Assembly (NCBI GenBank): GCA_006383075.2
Contig: SMNH02000002.1
Coordinates: 259,127 to 323,126 of the forward strand
DNA length: 64,000 nt
DNA from: Kordia sp. TARA_039_SRF
GTDB taxonomy: Bacteria; Bacteroidota; Bacteroidia; Flavobacteriales; Flavobacteriaceae
Reading direction: 5' to 3'
Shown here: piece after piece, positions 16,254-23,614 of the stretch
Numbering within the stretch: position 1 is the first letter of the stretch
Layout of the letters: every line of letters begins with the position of its first letter
Notes under the pieces: model-generated
What the model was told of the DNA's origin: nothing
What the model saw: only the letters and a program-made list of their open reading frames with translations
The model's database searches: none
Made by a program: the position numbers and the translations under genes

Positions 16254-16291
16254 TGATATTTTTAAATTCAATTGTTATGTTATTAAATGAA

Positions 16292-16432
16292 TTATTTAAT
16301 ATTCAATCCATGCGCTTTAGCAAATTGAACAGCCCAATTTTGGCCATATTTTCTTTTATATTGCTCCGCTTGAGCTTTATTTTTATTGATTAATTCTTGA
16401 AAAACATACCTTTCGTTATTTGGATTTTCCAT
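16292..16432 (-). CDS. Small basic protein, 46 aa
   Basis: An ATG at 16432 opens a 46-codon frame: MENPNNERYVFQELINKNKA..., ending QFAKAHGLNIK. The amino acid composition is that of a real soluble helical protein, and codon use matches the neighbourhood. It has no recognised family. It lies between the left arm site and the NdpA-like gene and could be an excisionase-like accessory or a cargo relic. Confidence 0.5.
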   Translation of the reverse strand: MENPNNERYVFQELINKNKAQAEQYKRKYGQNWAVQFAKAHGLNIK

Positions 16433-16503
16433 TTTTCTAATTTTTTATAATTAATATTAGCCTTTATTTTATGGTAATTTAATCAACATTTTACTTTTCA
16501 CCT

Positions 16504-16615
16504 TACGGTTTTCCGTACTTGATGGATTATTCTTCGGTTTTTGCTTTTAAGCTTAACCTTATTAAAAATCATACCCTAAATTAGTTCTTCTAAATACAGC
16601 CTACGGAAAACCGTA
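16504..16615. repeat. Paired TACGG-TTTT-CCGTA palindromic elements
   Basis: TACGGTTTTCCGTA is at 16504-16517, and its reverse complement TACGGAAAACCGTA at 16602-16615, so the region is symmetric. Related copies occur at 18954-18967 (TACGGTTTTCCGCA) and 23568 (TACGGTTTCCCACA). They precede the NdpA-like gene by 56 bases and may be operator sites. The element is otherwise free of genes between 16433 and 16670. Confidence 0.5.
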
Positions 16616-16670
16616 AAAACAAAAAGTAATATTTATACTATATTTACATACCTTAAAAACATTATATCGT

Positions 16671-17696
16671 ATGGGAATAGTACTTAAAAATATTATGATA
16701 CATTATCTAGACAAAGAATCTAGAAGTACTTCTGCAAAGATTGATTTTTCAAAAAGTCAATTAAAAAAGAATAATTTTTCAGAATCATTAATTACCGACA
16801 TACATAGTCTAATTAACACTAGTCCAAGTTTAAAAAATGCGATTTTTAAGAAAGATGAAAGTAATTCATTTAAAAAAACATTAGAAGAGTATGTAGAGAA
16901 TTCAACAGAAGCCAACTTTTCTAGTTTTACCCGATCCTTAAAATTATTGAGAGAAAAAATTGAAAAAGAATTCTTAGCTAAAGGAGGTTATTATTTATTC
17001 TGTGATTATGAAATTGATAGTAAGCGTTACTTAGCTGTTATATTACTCAGAAAAAAAGCTGGTATTAACATAATAAAAGAAGGAGATTCATTTTTATTAG
17101 ATAGTACAGAGAATATTAACATAGATAAAATTGCTATGGGATTTAGATTAAATTTCAGCATATACGAATCTAAATCAGATAATAGAAATTACTTAGCTTT
17201 GATTACCACACAACAAGATGGAAGATTATCTGGTTATTTTACAGATTGGGTATTAGCAGATGGATTAATAAAAGATGAAGTCAATACCGACAACATGGTT
17301 AAAATAATAAAGACCATACCACTTCCAATAGACGATAAAGGTAATGAACAATATAATAGACAAGATTTTAAAAAAGCAGTATTTGATCAAGTTACACTAC
17401 GTAAAGATAAGAGAATTAATCTATTTGACTTAGGATCTATATTCTATGGAGAAGAAAATAAGAATGCTTTTGTTGACTATGCTGACTCTGAAGAAATCAT
17501 TATCGATAGAGACTTTAGAAGAAGTGCTAAAAAATGGAAAGGACTAATATCTATTAAAGCATCTGTACCTGGTATAAAAGTTGACATTGATTATGATAGA
17601 ATAGGACAAGATGGAGTTCAAATTAAACACGATAAAATAATTATTAACTCTCCTGTATTAGCTAAATCAATACAAAAACAAATTGATGATGCTTAA
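16671..17696 (+). CDS. NdpA/YejK-like nucleoid-associated protein
   Basis: 341 residues. The pattern fits the 37-kDa nucleoid-associated NA37/YejK family (PF04245): a central sheet with GYYLFCDYEIDSKRYLAVILLRKK, an YLALIT...GRLSGYFTDWVLAD region, and a later KGLISIKASVPGIKVDIDYDRI block. In E. coli YejK binds DNA in the nucleoid, but homologues on mobile elements often sit in defence-type neighbourhoods. It overlaps the next gene by 11 bases, so the two work together. Weak similarity only, judged by eye. Confidence 0.7.
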   Translation: MGIVLKNIMIHYLDKESRSTSAKIDFSKSQLKKNNFSESLITDIHSLINTSPSLKNAIFKKDESNSFKKTLEEYVENSTEANFSSFTRSLKLLREKIEKEFLAKGGYYLFCDYEIDSKRYLAVILLRKKAGINIIKEGDSFLLDSTENINIDKIAMGFRLNFSIYESKSDNRNYLALITTQQDGRLSGYFTDWVLADGLIKDEVNTDNMVKIIKTIPLPIDDKGNEQYNRQDFKKAVFDQVTLRKDKRINLFDLGSIFYGEENKNAFVDYADSEEIIIDRDFRRSAKKWKGLISIKASVPGIKVDIDYDRIGQDGVQIKHDKIIINSPVLAKSIQKQIDDA

Positions 17697-18903
17697 AAAT
17701 AGTAGTAATTCTGATATTAATAGTTTTTTATCAATATTCAAAAATGATTTAGAATGTCTTGAGTTCGACGGTGTAAGTCTTACCGTTAGAATTAAATCTC
17801 AAATAACAATATATACCGAAGTAATCAAGAAACTTTTTTCTAATATTTCTGAATTACCTCAAAATCAAATTGAAATTAACTTGTTAAGTTGTTTAGTTGA
17901 AAAAACATTTTTCTTTTTCGAATTAAAGAACTTTTTAAGCAACTATGAAAAAATTAGTGAAGATTTTGATCAAAATAGAATAATTGTTTTGAAAGATGAT
18001 AATGACTACATACTTAAAGAACCTGAAGATACTTTTGATCAAGAAAACTTAGTATTATTTAACATTCGAGAATATAGATTAGTATTAAATCTTTTTCTTA
18101 ATACTCCAGAATTTACAACCTATAAAAGTCGTTCCGACGATTTGTTAACTATAATCAGTAAAAAGAATGGTGTGTTTGATATAGGATATAAATTTCCTCA
18201 AATAAGTTTTTTCTTGGAATATGACCTTACTGGTTTGCACACTAGGATAAGAAATGAGTTTAAAAAAAAAGAGTTTATTCAGTTTTTTAAAGAAATTGTG
18301 ATTGAGTCTATTTTCAATGTTGATATTGAAAATAGATTTAATAATATAATAACGGAGCATAATATTTTATTAAATCTAGCAACGAGAGATTTTGAATCCT
18401 ATGTTTCCAATTTTGCTTTTGACAAGATTAAATCTAAATTTAAAGATGAACGAGAAAAATATTTTGAATCTATTGATAGAAATATTGCATCTATAGGCAA
18501 ACAAGTCATTTCTTTTCCTCTTACTTTTGGGGCAACAATATTCGCAAGCTACAAAGTAAAAGACCAAGCTGGCTTTCTGATATTAATATTAATAGGCTAT
18601 TTTTTATACACAGTAATTGCTTTTCTTATTCTTAATATGACTGCATATAACATAAAATGCTTGAAAGATGATGTTATTAATGAAGAGAATACAATCAAAA
18701 ATTCATACAATGTCATATTCAAAGAGTTTGAACCAGATTTTAAAAAGATTAAGAAGAAAATATTTAACCTAAGAATTATAGTTTATGTTCTTTTTTCAGT
18801 ACTAATCTTACTTCTAATATTATTTATTATTTATACACTTATTAATCTAAAGGCTTTTGATTCTGTTGAAAATGTTTTAGATTTTGGTATTATTTTTTGC
18901 TAA
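17686..18903 (+). CDS. Membrane protein coupled to the NdpA-like gene
   Basis: 405 residues from ATG 17686 (17689 is also possible; an in-frame TTG at 17683 precedes them). The first 270 residues are soluble and helix-rich with no family I recognise. Four hydrophobic helices form the C-terminal part: about residues 280-298, 302-325, then after a 40-residue amphipathic coil, 360-385 and a short last segment. A cytoplasmic sensor plus a membrane domain would suit an abortive-infection type effector, but this is inference. The start lies inside the NdpA-like gene, which implies translational coupling. Confidence 0.7.
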   Translation: MMLKNSSNSDINSFLSIFKNDLECLEFDGVSLTVRIKSQITIYTEVIKKLFSNISELPQNQIEINLLSCLVEKTFFFFELKNFLSNYEKISEDFDQNRIIVLKDDNDYILKEPEDTFDQENLVLFNIREYRLVLNLFLNTPEFTTYKSRSDDLLTIISKKNGVFDIGYKFPQISFFLEYDLTGLHTRIRNEFKKKEFIQFFKEIVIESIFNVDIENRFNNIITEHNILLNLATRDFESYVSNFAFDKIKSKFKDEREKYFESIDRNIASIGKQVISFPLTFGATIFASYKVKDQAGFLILILIGYFLYTVIAFLILNMTAYNIKCLKDDVINEENTIKNSYNVIFKEFEPDFKKIKKKIFNLRIIVYVLFSVLILLLILFIIYTLINLKAFDSVENVLDFGIIFC

Positions 18904-19278
18904 TTAAATCCATATAAAAGTTACAATTGTATTCTTTTTATTTATAATTTTTTTACGGTTTTCCGCATTTAGAGAGTCATTTTTTGAAATTTCCTTTTAC
19001 GTTTTTGTTTTTTACCATTACAAATTCTGTTAAACATCATTGTCTCACACCTTTTTATACCATATGGGATGATCGACCAATACAAATCTCGCCGTTCGCC
19101 TTTGCCCGCTTGCAAGACCAAGCCCTGCGGGAACACGAACATTTTTTCTGAAGGGAAAAAATAACCGCTGTTGTCTTGACCTTTCCCTCCGCTGTGGCAA
19201 TTGTCGCATTGTTCGACACCCAAAATGCCAAAAGGGAATGAGCAAAAAAACAATGTTTAATCTTAAAAATTTAAAATC
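18904..19278. other. 375-bp stretch without a convincing gene
   Basis: It begins with a TACGGTTTTCCGCA element (18954-18967) and then becomes clearly richer in G+C than its surroundings, with a CCCGC...GCGGG dyad near 19108-19132. Two overlapping minus-strand frames exist (one with a CDNCH string), but they lack family features and start contexts. It probably is the control region of the 140-residue gene at 19279. No RNA gene could be recognised. Confidence 0.5.
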
Positions 19279-19701
19279 ATGGCAACAGCAACAACCGTTA
19301 AAGCAAATGGAACAGCAAAAAAGACACAATCCAATGTCGCACTAAAAACAGCCGAAAAGGCAAAAGCAACACAAACTAAGTCGACAACTGTCACAGAAAA
19401 GCTTGCTGAAGATGCAATTACCAATCCTAAGCCAATTAGTTTGGATGACCGTATTAACAAGTTTCAGAAACTGCAAGGCTTAACCAATCAACGAGAACGC
19501 CTCATGATAACATTAACAAGCCTTACCAAGTTCAAATATAATAATGGCGATTCATGCGTGTTTCTCATAAGAGACGAAAATGGTGAAGAATTTAAAACCT
19601 CGAATACCAATCTTATTAAGTTAGTGACCAATCATTTACAAGACACGTTGCTCGTGCGTAAAAATCAGCTTGAAGAAGAAATTCTTAAATTTGAGTTGTA
19701 A
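19279..19701 (+). CDS. Element-borne hypothetical protein with Ala/Thr/Lys-rich head
   Basis: 140 residues. The first 45 residues are low complexity (MATATTVKANGTAKKTQ..., many A, T, K). A compact domain follows: DDRINKFQKLQGLTNQRERLMITLTSL, then FLIRDENGEEFKTSNT and LVRKNQLEEEILKFEL. Proteins of this layout are common in conjugative elements of Bacteroidota; function is unknown. A strong hairpin terminator follows. Confidence 0.75.
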   Translation: MATATTVKANGTAKKTQSNVALKTAEKAKATQTKSTTVTEKLAEDAITNPKPISLDDRINKFQKLQGLTNQRERLMITLTSLTKFKYNNGDSCVFLIRDENGEEFKTSNTNLIKLVTNHLQDTLLVRKNQLEEEILKFEL

Positions 19702-19723
19702 ACTAAACTCAACTCTAAAAGCA

Positions 19724-19755
19724 AATAGCCTCTCGAATCCGAGAGGCTATTTTTT
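19724..19755. terminator. Bidirectional terminator (12-bp stem)
   Basis: AATAGCCTCTCG-AATC-CGAGAGGCTATT followed by TTTTG. It lies between convergent genes (19279 plus, 19767 minus). Confidence 0.92.
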
Positions 19756-19766
19756 GTTTTTTCTAT

Positions 19767-20027
19767 CTACTTCTTTGGTGGTTCGTTGTCATTCGCATGA
19801 TGAAGAAGCCCTAAATCGGATTTGAGAGCTTCTGCCCAACAATGCAGATTAAATGATGTAGGTGTGCGCGAGCCACATTCCCATTTGCTGACCAACCGAT
19901 CGGCAACACCTAAGAGGTCATTGACATCATCTTGGGTAAGACCAAGCTCCTTTCTTCTTGCGACAAGTTGGCTCACAATTCCTTTTAAAAAGTCATTACG
20001 GGTTTTATGAGGATAAGTTATTTTCAT
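19767..20027 (-). CDS. XRE-family helix-turn-helix regulator
   Basis: 86 residues from the ATG at 20027, which has a strong Shine-Dalgarno AAGGAG ten bases before it, unusual for flavobacteria. The HTH_3 domain reads IVSQLVARRKELGLTQDDVNDLLGVADRLVSKWECGSRTPT; the C-terminal tail is short. It diverges from the AlpA-like gene at 20211. A TGTGCGTA-type promoter serves each direction, so this protein is the natural candidate repressor of that box. Confidence 0.85.
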   Translation of the reverse strand: MKITYPHKTRNDFLKGIVSQLVARRKELGLTQDDVNDLLGVADRLVSKWECGSRTPTSFNLHCWAEALKSDLGLLHHANDNEPPKK

Positions 20028-20073
20028 GAGATGTGTCTCCTTTCGACAATTTTGTAACTGAAAATTGTCATGA

Positions 20074-20108
20074 AGAATATGCACACAAAATCGGGTGGAA
20101 TACGCACA
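20074..20108 (-). promoter_or_regulatory. TGTGCGTA-N21 promoter of the XRE gene
   Basis: On the minus strand TGTGCGTA (20101-20108) is followed by exactly 21 bases and TATTCT (20074-20079). One of six such sites in the element. Confidence 0.65.
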
Positions 20109-20139
20109 TAAAGTTTTGCATATGATTGTGTGAAAATCC

Positions 20140-20174
20140 TGTGCGTAGTGGTTTTGAGGATTGTTTTGTATGCC
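20140..20174 (+). promoter_or_regulatory. TGTGCGTA-N21 promoter of the AlpA-like gene
   Basis: TGTGCGTA (20140-20147), 21 bases, TATGCC (20169-20174). It faces away from the XRE promoter, with the two boxes 31 bases apart as an inverted pair. Confidence 0.65.
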
Positions 20175-20210
20175 TTATTACATCGTAAATCTTTAACCAA
20201 AGGAAATGAT

Positions 20211-20489
20211 ATGATAAAGACGATTAATAATAATGATGTGATACTGATAGACCCCGAACAGGAGGCGAAAGTTGTTGCGGAACTACTTTTATCTATGAAT
20301 GCGTTTGTGTCCATCAAAACAGCAGAAATCGCCACAACATTGGATAAAGTCACACAATACAGAATGAGAAAAGAAAAACGTTTCCCTCAACTTTACAGAC
20401 TTAATCATCATGGCTATAGGAAAGCATATCGTCTAAACGATCTAGCGAAGTGGATTGAAAATCCAAAAACATACAAAAATACCCAATAA
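20211..20489 (+). CDS. AlpA-like small DNA-binding protein
   Basis: 92 residues from ATG 20211, preceded by AAGGA. The segment FVSIKTAEIATTLDKVTQYRMRKEKRFPQLYRLNHHGYRKAYRLNDLAKWIE follows the AlpA/MerR-like winged helix layout used by excisionases and prophage regulators (HTH, then a wing and a terminal W-I-E helix). It may act as an excisionase or activator for the integrase gene two genes downstream. Its stop overlaps the next start (TAATG). Confidence 0.72.
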   Translation: MIKTINNNDVILIDPEQEAKVVAELLLSMNAFVSIKTAEIATTLDKVTQYRMRKEKRFPQLYRLNHHGYRKAYRLNDLAKWIENPKTYKNTQ

Positions 20490-20779
20490 TGATAAACAAT
20501 ATAAAGGGCGTTACATTTTACTGTGACACTCTTTATAGGATTAAAACCATGTCAAAAAATTACATTCCTTTTAAGAAAATAACAATTTCTAAAAATGATA
20601 TTGATCTCAACACACTTATTGAAGTGCAACAGATTATTGCTAAACTCGTAGATATGTACGGAAAACAATATTTACCAGCATTTATCAGAATTCACGAAAG
20701 AGTTCATGAATATAAAAAGGAGCAATCCTATGAAACAATTGCTTTACAAATTGCAAATGATAACATAAAATATTCATAA
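20489..20779 (+). CDS. Hypothetical protein between AlpA-like gene and integrase
   Basis: 96 residues. No known family. The region after a possible internal start (MSKNYIPFKKITIS) is mainly helical and acidic, with LIEVQQIIAKLVDMYGKQYLPAFIRIHERVHEYKKEQ. It overlaps the AlpA-like stop by one base, so it is co-translated. Confidence 0.65.
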   Translation: MINNIKGVTFYCDTLYRIKTMSKNYIPFKKITISKNDIDLNTLIEVQQIIAKLVDMYGKQYLPAFIRIHERVHEYKKEQSYETIALQIANDNIKYS

Positions 20780-20861
20780 ATCGGTACTGTTCACATGAAC
20801 CGTGACGTGTACCGAAAAATGAACCAACTGAATTGTAAATTTGACTTTTATTGTTTAATTA

Positions 20862-20946
20862 CAATGGTTTATGAGAGTTGAGAGGTAACGGATTTAATCC
20901 CATCCTCTCCTCCAGTTTTGCACAATTTCTTGTGCGTAAACCATTG
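20862..20946 (+). ncRNA. Three-stem structured element between alpA-like gene and integrase
   Basis: CAATGGTTTA (20862-20871) pairs perfectly with TAAACCATTG (20937-20946). Inside are a hairpin GAGAGG...CCTCTC (20880-20885/20904-20909, extended by GGAT-TTA-ATCC) and a hairpin GCACAA-TTTC-TTGTGC (20920-20935). The middle part (GGATTTAATCCCATCCTCTC then CTCCA) also resembles the 3' end of a proteobacterial tRNA-Ser. The position between alpA and int recalls the published int-alpA RNA motif. It could be that RNA or an old attachment site. The integrase promoter overlaps its 3' arm. Confidence 0.45.
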
Positions 20947-20965
20947 AAAAGATTTTATTTATAAT
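20931..20965 (+). promoter_or_regulatory. TGTGCGTA-N21 promoter of the internal integrase
   Basis: TGTGCGTA (20931-20938), 21 bases, TATAAT (20960-20965). It overlaps the 3' part of the structured element and precedes the integrase start by 70 bases. Confidence 0.65.
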
Positions 20966-21035
20966 TCATTTGATTTCATCCTATTGCATGTTGCCTTGCA
21001 ATGTGTACCACAATGAGAACCATGAGGTGAACCAA

Positions 21036-22337
21036 ATGAAATATTTAACGCTACGAAACGGATGGTATATTTACAATCGTCGTGTCCCAAATTGTTATAA
21101 AGAATTTGACACACGACAACGAATTAGAATTGCACTGAATACCAAATGTGAGAAAGTCGCCATGAAACAACTTCTTATTGTTAATGATGAAGTTGAAAAC
21201 TATTGGAAACTACTTGTTAAAGAGCAAGAGACGCATTCTATTGATAAGTACAAAAGATTAGTCACAACTGCCAAACAATTAGGCTTTACCTACGTGCCAT
21301 CAAGTAAATTAACTGAAATTCCGTGGGAAGATTTTTTATCTCGCTTTCTATCCCTTAAAAATCATATCCATCAAAAGGAATTGGTTCAAGCGATTGCAGG
21401 AACAGACGACCAGAGACAATTGCCGTTGTCCGAAGCTTTAGAGCGTTTTTGGCGATATTCCAAACCATTATTAATCACAAAAACACCTAACCAACAACGG
21501 ATTTGGAAAAATTCACGTAAAAAAGCAGTTAATAATTTTATCAAACAAGTCGGTGATAAAAATATCTTTGAGATTACCAATCTTGATATGATAGCTTTGC
21601 GTGATTGGTGGCTTGAACGTGTACAGACTGACAATATTAAACCTGATACGGTCAATAAAGACTTCACGCATTTAAAAGGCATTCTTGAAACGGTGAATAC
21701 CCATGAACAGCTTGATATGGATATTGATGTAATTTTTAAGAATATCTATCTCAAAGAAGATAACGTATCAACACGATTGCCTTTTGAAACCGATTTTATT
21801 ATCAATGAACTTTTAAATGAAAATAATCTCAAAGGGATTGAGGATGAAGCAAAATATATTCTTTACGCCATGGCTGAAACTGGCGCAAGACCGATAGAAT
21901 TGCTCAATCTTTATGGCGACGATATCTTTTTAAATGAAGATATTCCCCATATTCATATTCGTCCAAGAAAAGGATATTCATTGAAGACTAAAGATAGTCA
22001 GCGTAAAATTCCGCTTGTTGGCTATGCCTTAAAAGCCTTTAGAAAATATCCCAATGGATTTTCAAGATATAGAGATAAATCAAGTCAGTTTTCACATTAT
22101 ATCAATGCGTTCTTACTTGAAAATAAATTAAGACCAACCTTAGATCATACGCTATACTCATTACGCCATAGCTTTCAAGATAGACTTACAGAGCATGAAA
22201 TTCCCGACCGTATTCAATGCCAATTGATGGGACACTCTTTTAAGGCAAAAGGGCGTATAGCGTATGGTAAGGGTGCAAGTTTAAAGCATTTGTGTGAGGT
22301 TATGAGGCGGATAAAGCTATTAAATAATAACTGTTAA
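21036..22337 (+). CDS. Site-specific tyrosine recombinase (proteobacterial-type)
   Basis: 433 residues from ATG 21036, chosen because GAGGTGA lies 9 bases upstream. The N-terminal part (KYLTLRNGWYIYNRRVPNCYKEFDTRQRIRIALNTK) resembles DUF6538-type integrases. The catalytic domain carries the first Arg in AETGARPIELLNL, a second cluster HTLYSLRHSFQDRL, then MGHSFKAKGRIAYG with the Tyr. It is a second integrase in the element and unrelated to the attR-proximal one. It likely belonged to an older, proteobacterial element now nested inside. Confidence 0.85.
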   Translation: MKYLTLRNGWYIYNRRVPNCYKEFDTRQRIRIALNTKCEKVAMKQLLIVNDEVENYWKLLVKEQETHSIDKYKRLVTTAKQLGFTYVPSSKLTEIPWEDFLSRFLSLKNHIHQKELVQAIAGTDDQRQLPLSEALERFWRYSKPLLITKTPNQQRIWKNSRKKAVNNFIKQVGDKNIFEITNLDMIALRDWWLERVQTDNIKPDTVNKDFTHLKGILETVNTHEQLDMDIDVIFKNIYLKEDNVSTRLPFETDFIINELLNENNLKGIEDEAKYILYAMAETGARPIELLNLYGDDIFLNEDIPHIHIRPRKGYSLKTKDSQRKIPLVGYALKAFRKYPNGFSRYRDKSSQFSHYINAFLLENKLRPTLDHTLYSLRHSFQDRLTEHEIPDRIQCQLMGHSFKAKGRIAYGKGASLKHLCEVMRRIKLLNNNC

Positions 22338-22347
22338 AATTAAAATA

Positions 22348-23265
22348 TTACTTTATTATATCTAAACCAAATACAATACCAATCCAAGGTTTCCCTTGAT
22401 ATACCCAATTTTTAGAATCACTAAATCCATAATCAAAACCTACAGCTAAACCAAGATTTAACTTATTAAATGAAAAAACACTTGTACCTCCGAAGCTAAC
22501 TCCCATTACTGTTTTATCACTTTCAATTGTTTCCTGCGTATTTTTTGAAGTAAGACTAATTGTTGTTAAGCCTAAAAACGGAGCTGCAGTGAAAGATGTT
22601 TTTTTCTTATTATAACCTTTCATTTTAAAATCTGTATTACTGTAAATAGGCTCTACATTAATGTAATTCCACTGATAACCATAGGCTAATCCTACATTTA
22701 CACCTGTGCTTACAGTACTAGCTAAACCCGATGTCTCACCTCTTAGTTTAAAAGGAATAGTTAAAGTTTGAAATGTAGGTTTATGATCTGAATATTTAAG
22801 AGTAACAGATTTACTAAATTCTAATCCTTCTTCACTAATATTTGAAACACCTTTTTTTATTAAATTTTCTAATAAATTCGGTTTGCCTTTTTTATTTAAA
22901 ATATCTTTATAAAGATAATGATCTGCTAAACGATAAGAAGCCTCTTGTTCAATTTCAAAGTCTATATTGGTTTTTATGATAACAGGATTTTTAGTGGGCT
23001 CATTTATACTAGCTAGAGGATTAGTTAATTTATTCTTATTATCAAAAATAAGTCTCAGCTTTTCTTCTTCCAATTCTATTTTGACTTTTGTTCCCTTAGG
23101 GGCTCGCTGGAATTGGACTTGACTTAATCTTTTTGATTGAGGTCCAAAATAGTCCTTATGAGAGGCAATCTTTGTGTCCTCTCTTAACTTTACTAAATTC
23201 AAAGTTTTTGATGTCGAACAACTGTAAAGAATAACGCAAAACACAATTAAATAAAGTTTTTTCAT
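22348..23265 (-). CDS. Outer-membrane lipoprotein of unknown function
   Basis: 305 residues. A lipoprotein signal ends LYSCSTSK. The second half has alternating hydrophobic strands with glycine turns (VNVGLAYGYQWNYINVEP, FTAAPFLGLTTISLTSKN, LGLAVGFDYGF, KPWIGIVFGLDI), suggesting a small beta-barrel. It overlaps the end of the 82-residue gene by four bases, so the two form one unit. Cargo function might be surface exclusion or phage-receptor masking, which is speculation. Confidence 0.75.
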   Translation of the reverse strand: MKKLYLIVFCVILYSCSTSKTLNLVKLREDTKIASHKDYFGPQSKRLSQVQFQRAPKGTKVKIELEEEKLRLIFDNKNKLTNPLASINEPTKNPVIIKTNIDFEIEQEASYRLADHYLYKDILNKKGKPNLLENLIKKGVSNISEEGLEFSKSVTLKYSDHKPTFQTLTIPFKLRGETSGLASTVSTGVNVGLAYGYQWNYINVEPIYSNTDFKMKGYNKKKTSFTAAPFLGLTTISLTSKNTQETIESDKTVMGVSFGGTSVFSFNKLNLGLAVGFDYGFSDSKNWVYQGKPWIGIVFGLDIIK

Positions 23266-23510
23266 TTAATTTCTCTTTTAGGAGCTTCGACATATTTTGA
23301 CTTTTCTACAGGAGTACTAAACATTTTTGTCTCAGGATCATATCCTACTTCATCATTTTCCAAAATATGGGATAAAGTAATAAACTTAGACATTGATAGT
23401 GGTCTAAACTTTTTGAAACTATCTTTTGAGCCAAAATATACTGTAATTGCTCCGTAAGGTTTCTTAACATCTATATTAAGATACTTTTGAAAATGAGTTA
23501 TTTTATACAT
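23262..23510 (-). CDS. Small hypothetical protein upstream of the lipoprotein
   Basis: 82 residues, soluble, with no recognised domain (KKPYGAITVYFGSKDSFKKFRPLSMSKFITL). It is joined to the lipoprotein gene by an ATGA overlap. The region 23511-23614 upstream holds a TACGGTTTCCCACATTTAGA element at about 23568 and no gene. Confidence 0.65.
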   Translation of the reverse strand: MYKITHFQKYLNIDVKKPYGAITVYFGSKDSFKKFRPLSMSKFITLSHILENDEVGYDPETKMFSTPVEKSKYVEAPKREIK

Positions 23511-23614
23511 AATTACAAATTGATTTGATTAGAATACTAAAATTAAGCAGTATAAATCATTAAAAATTACGGTTTCCCACATTTAGACAAGATTTTTTTA
23601 CTCATAACTAACTA

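Noticed and set aside
18969-19253. Minus-strand frame with a CDNCH string resembling a cytochrome c heme site
   Set aside because: No other cytochrome features, no start context, two overlapping frames and a position in a compositionally odd control region; the CxxCH is most likely chance.
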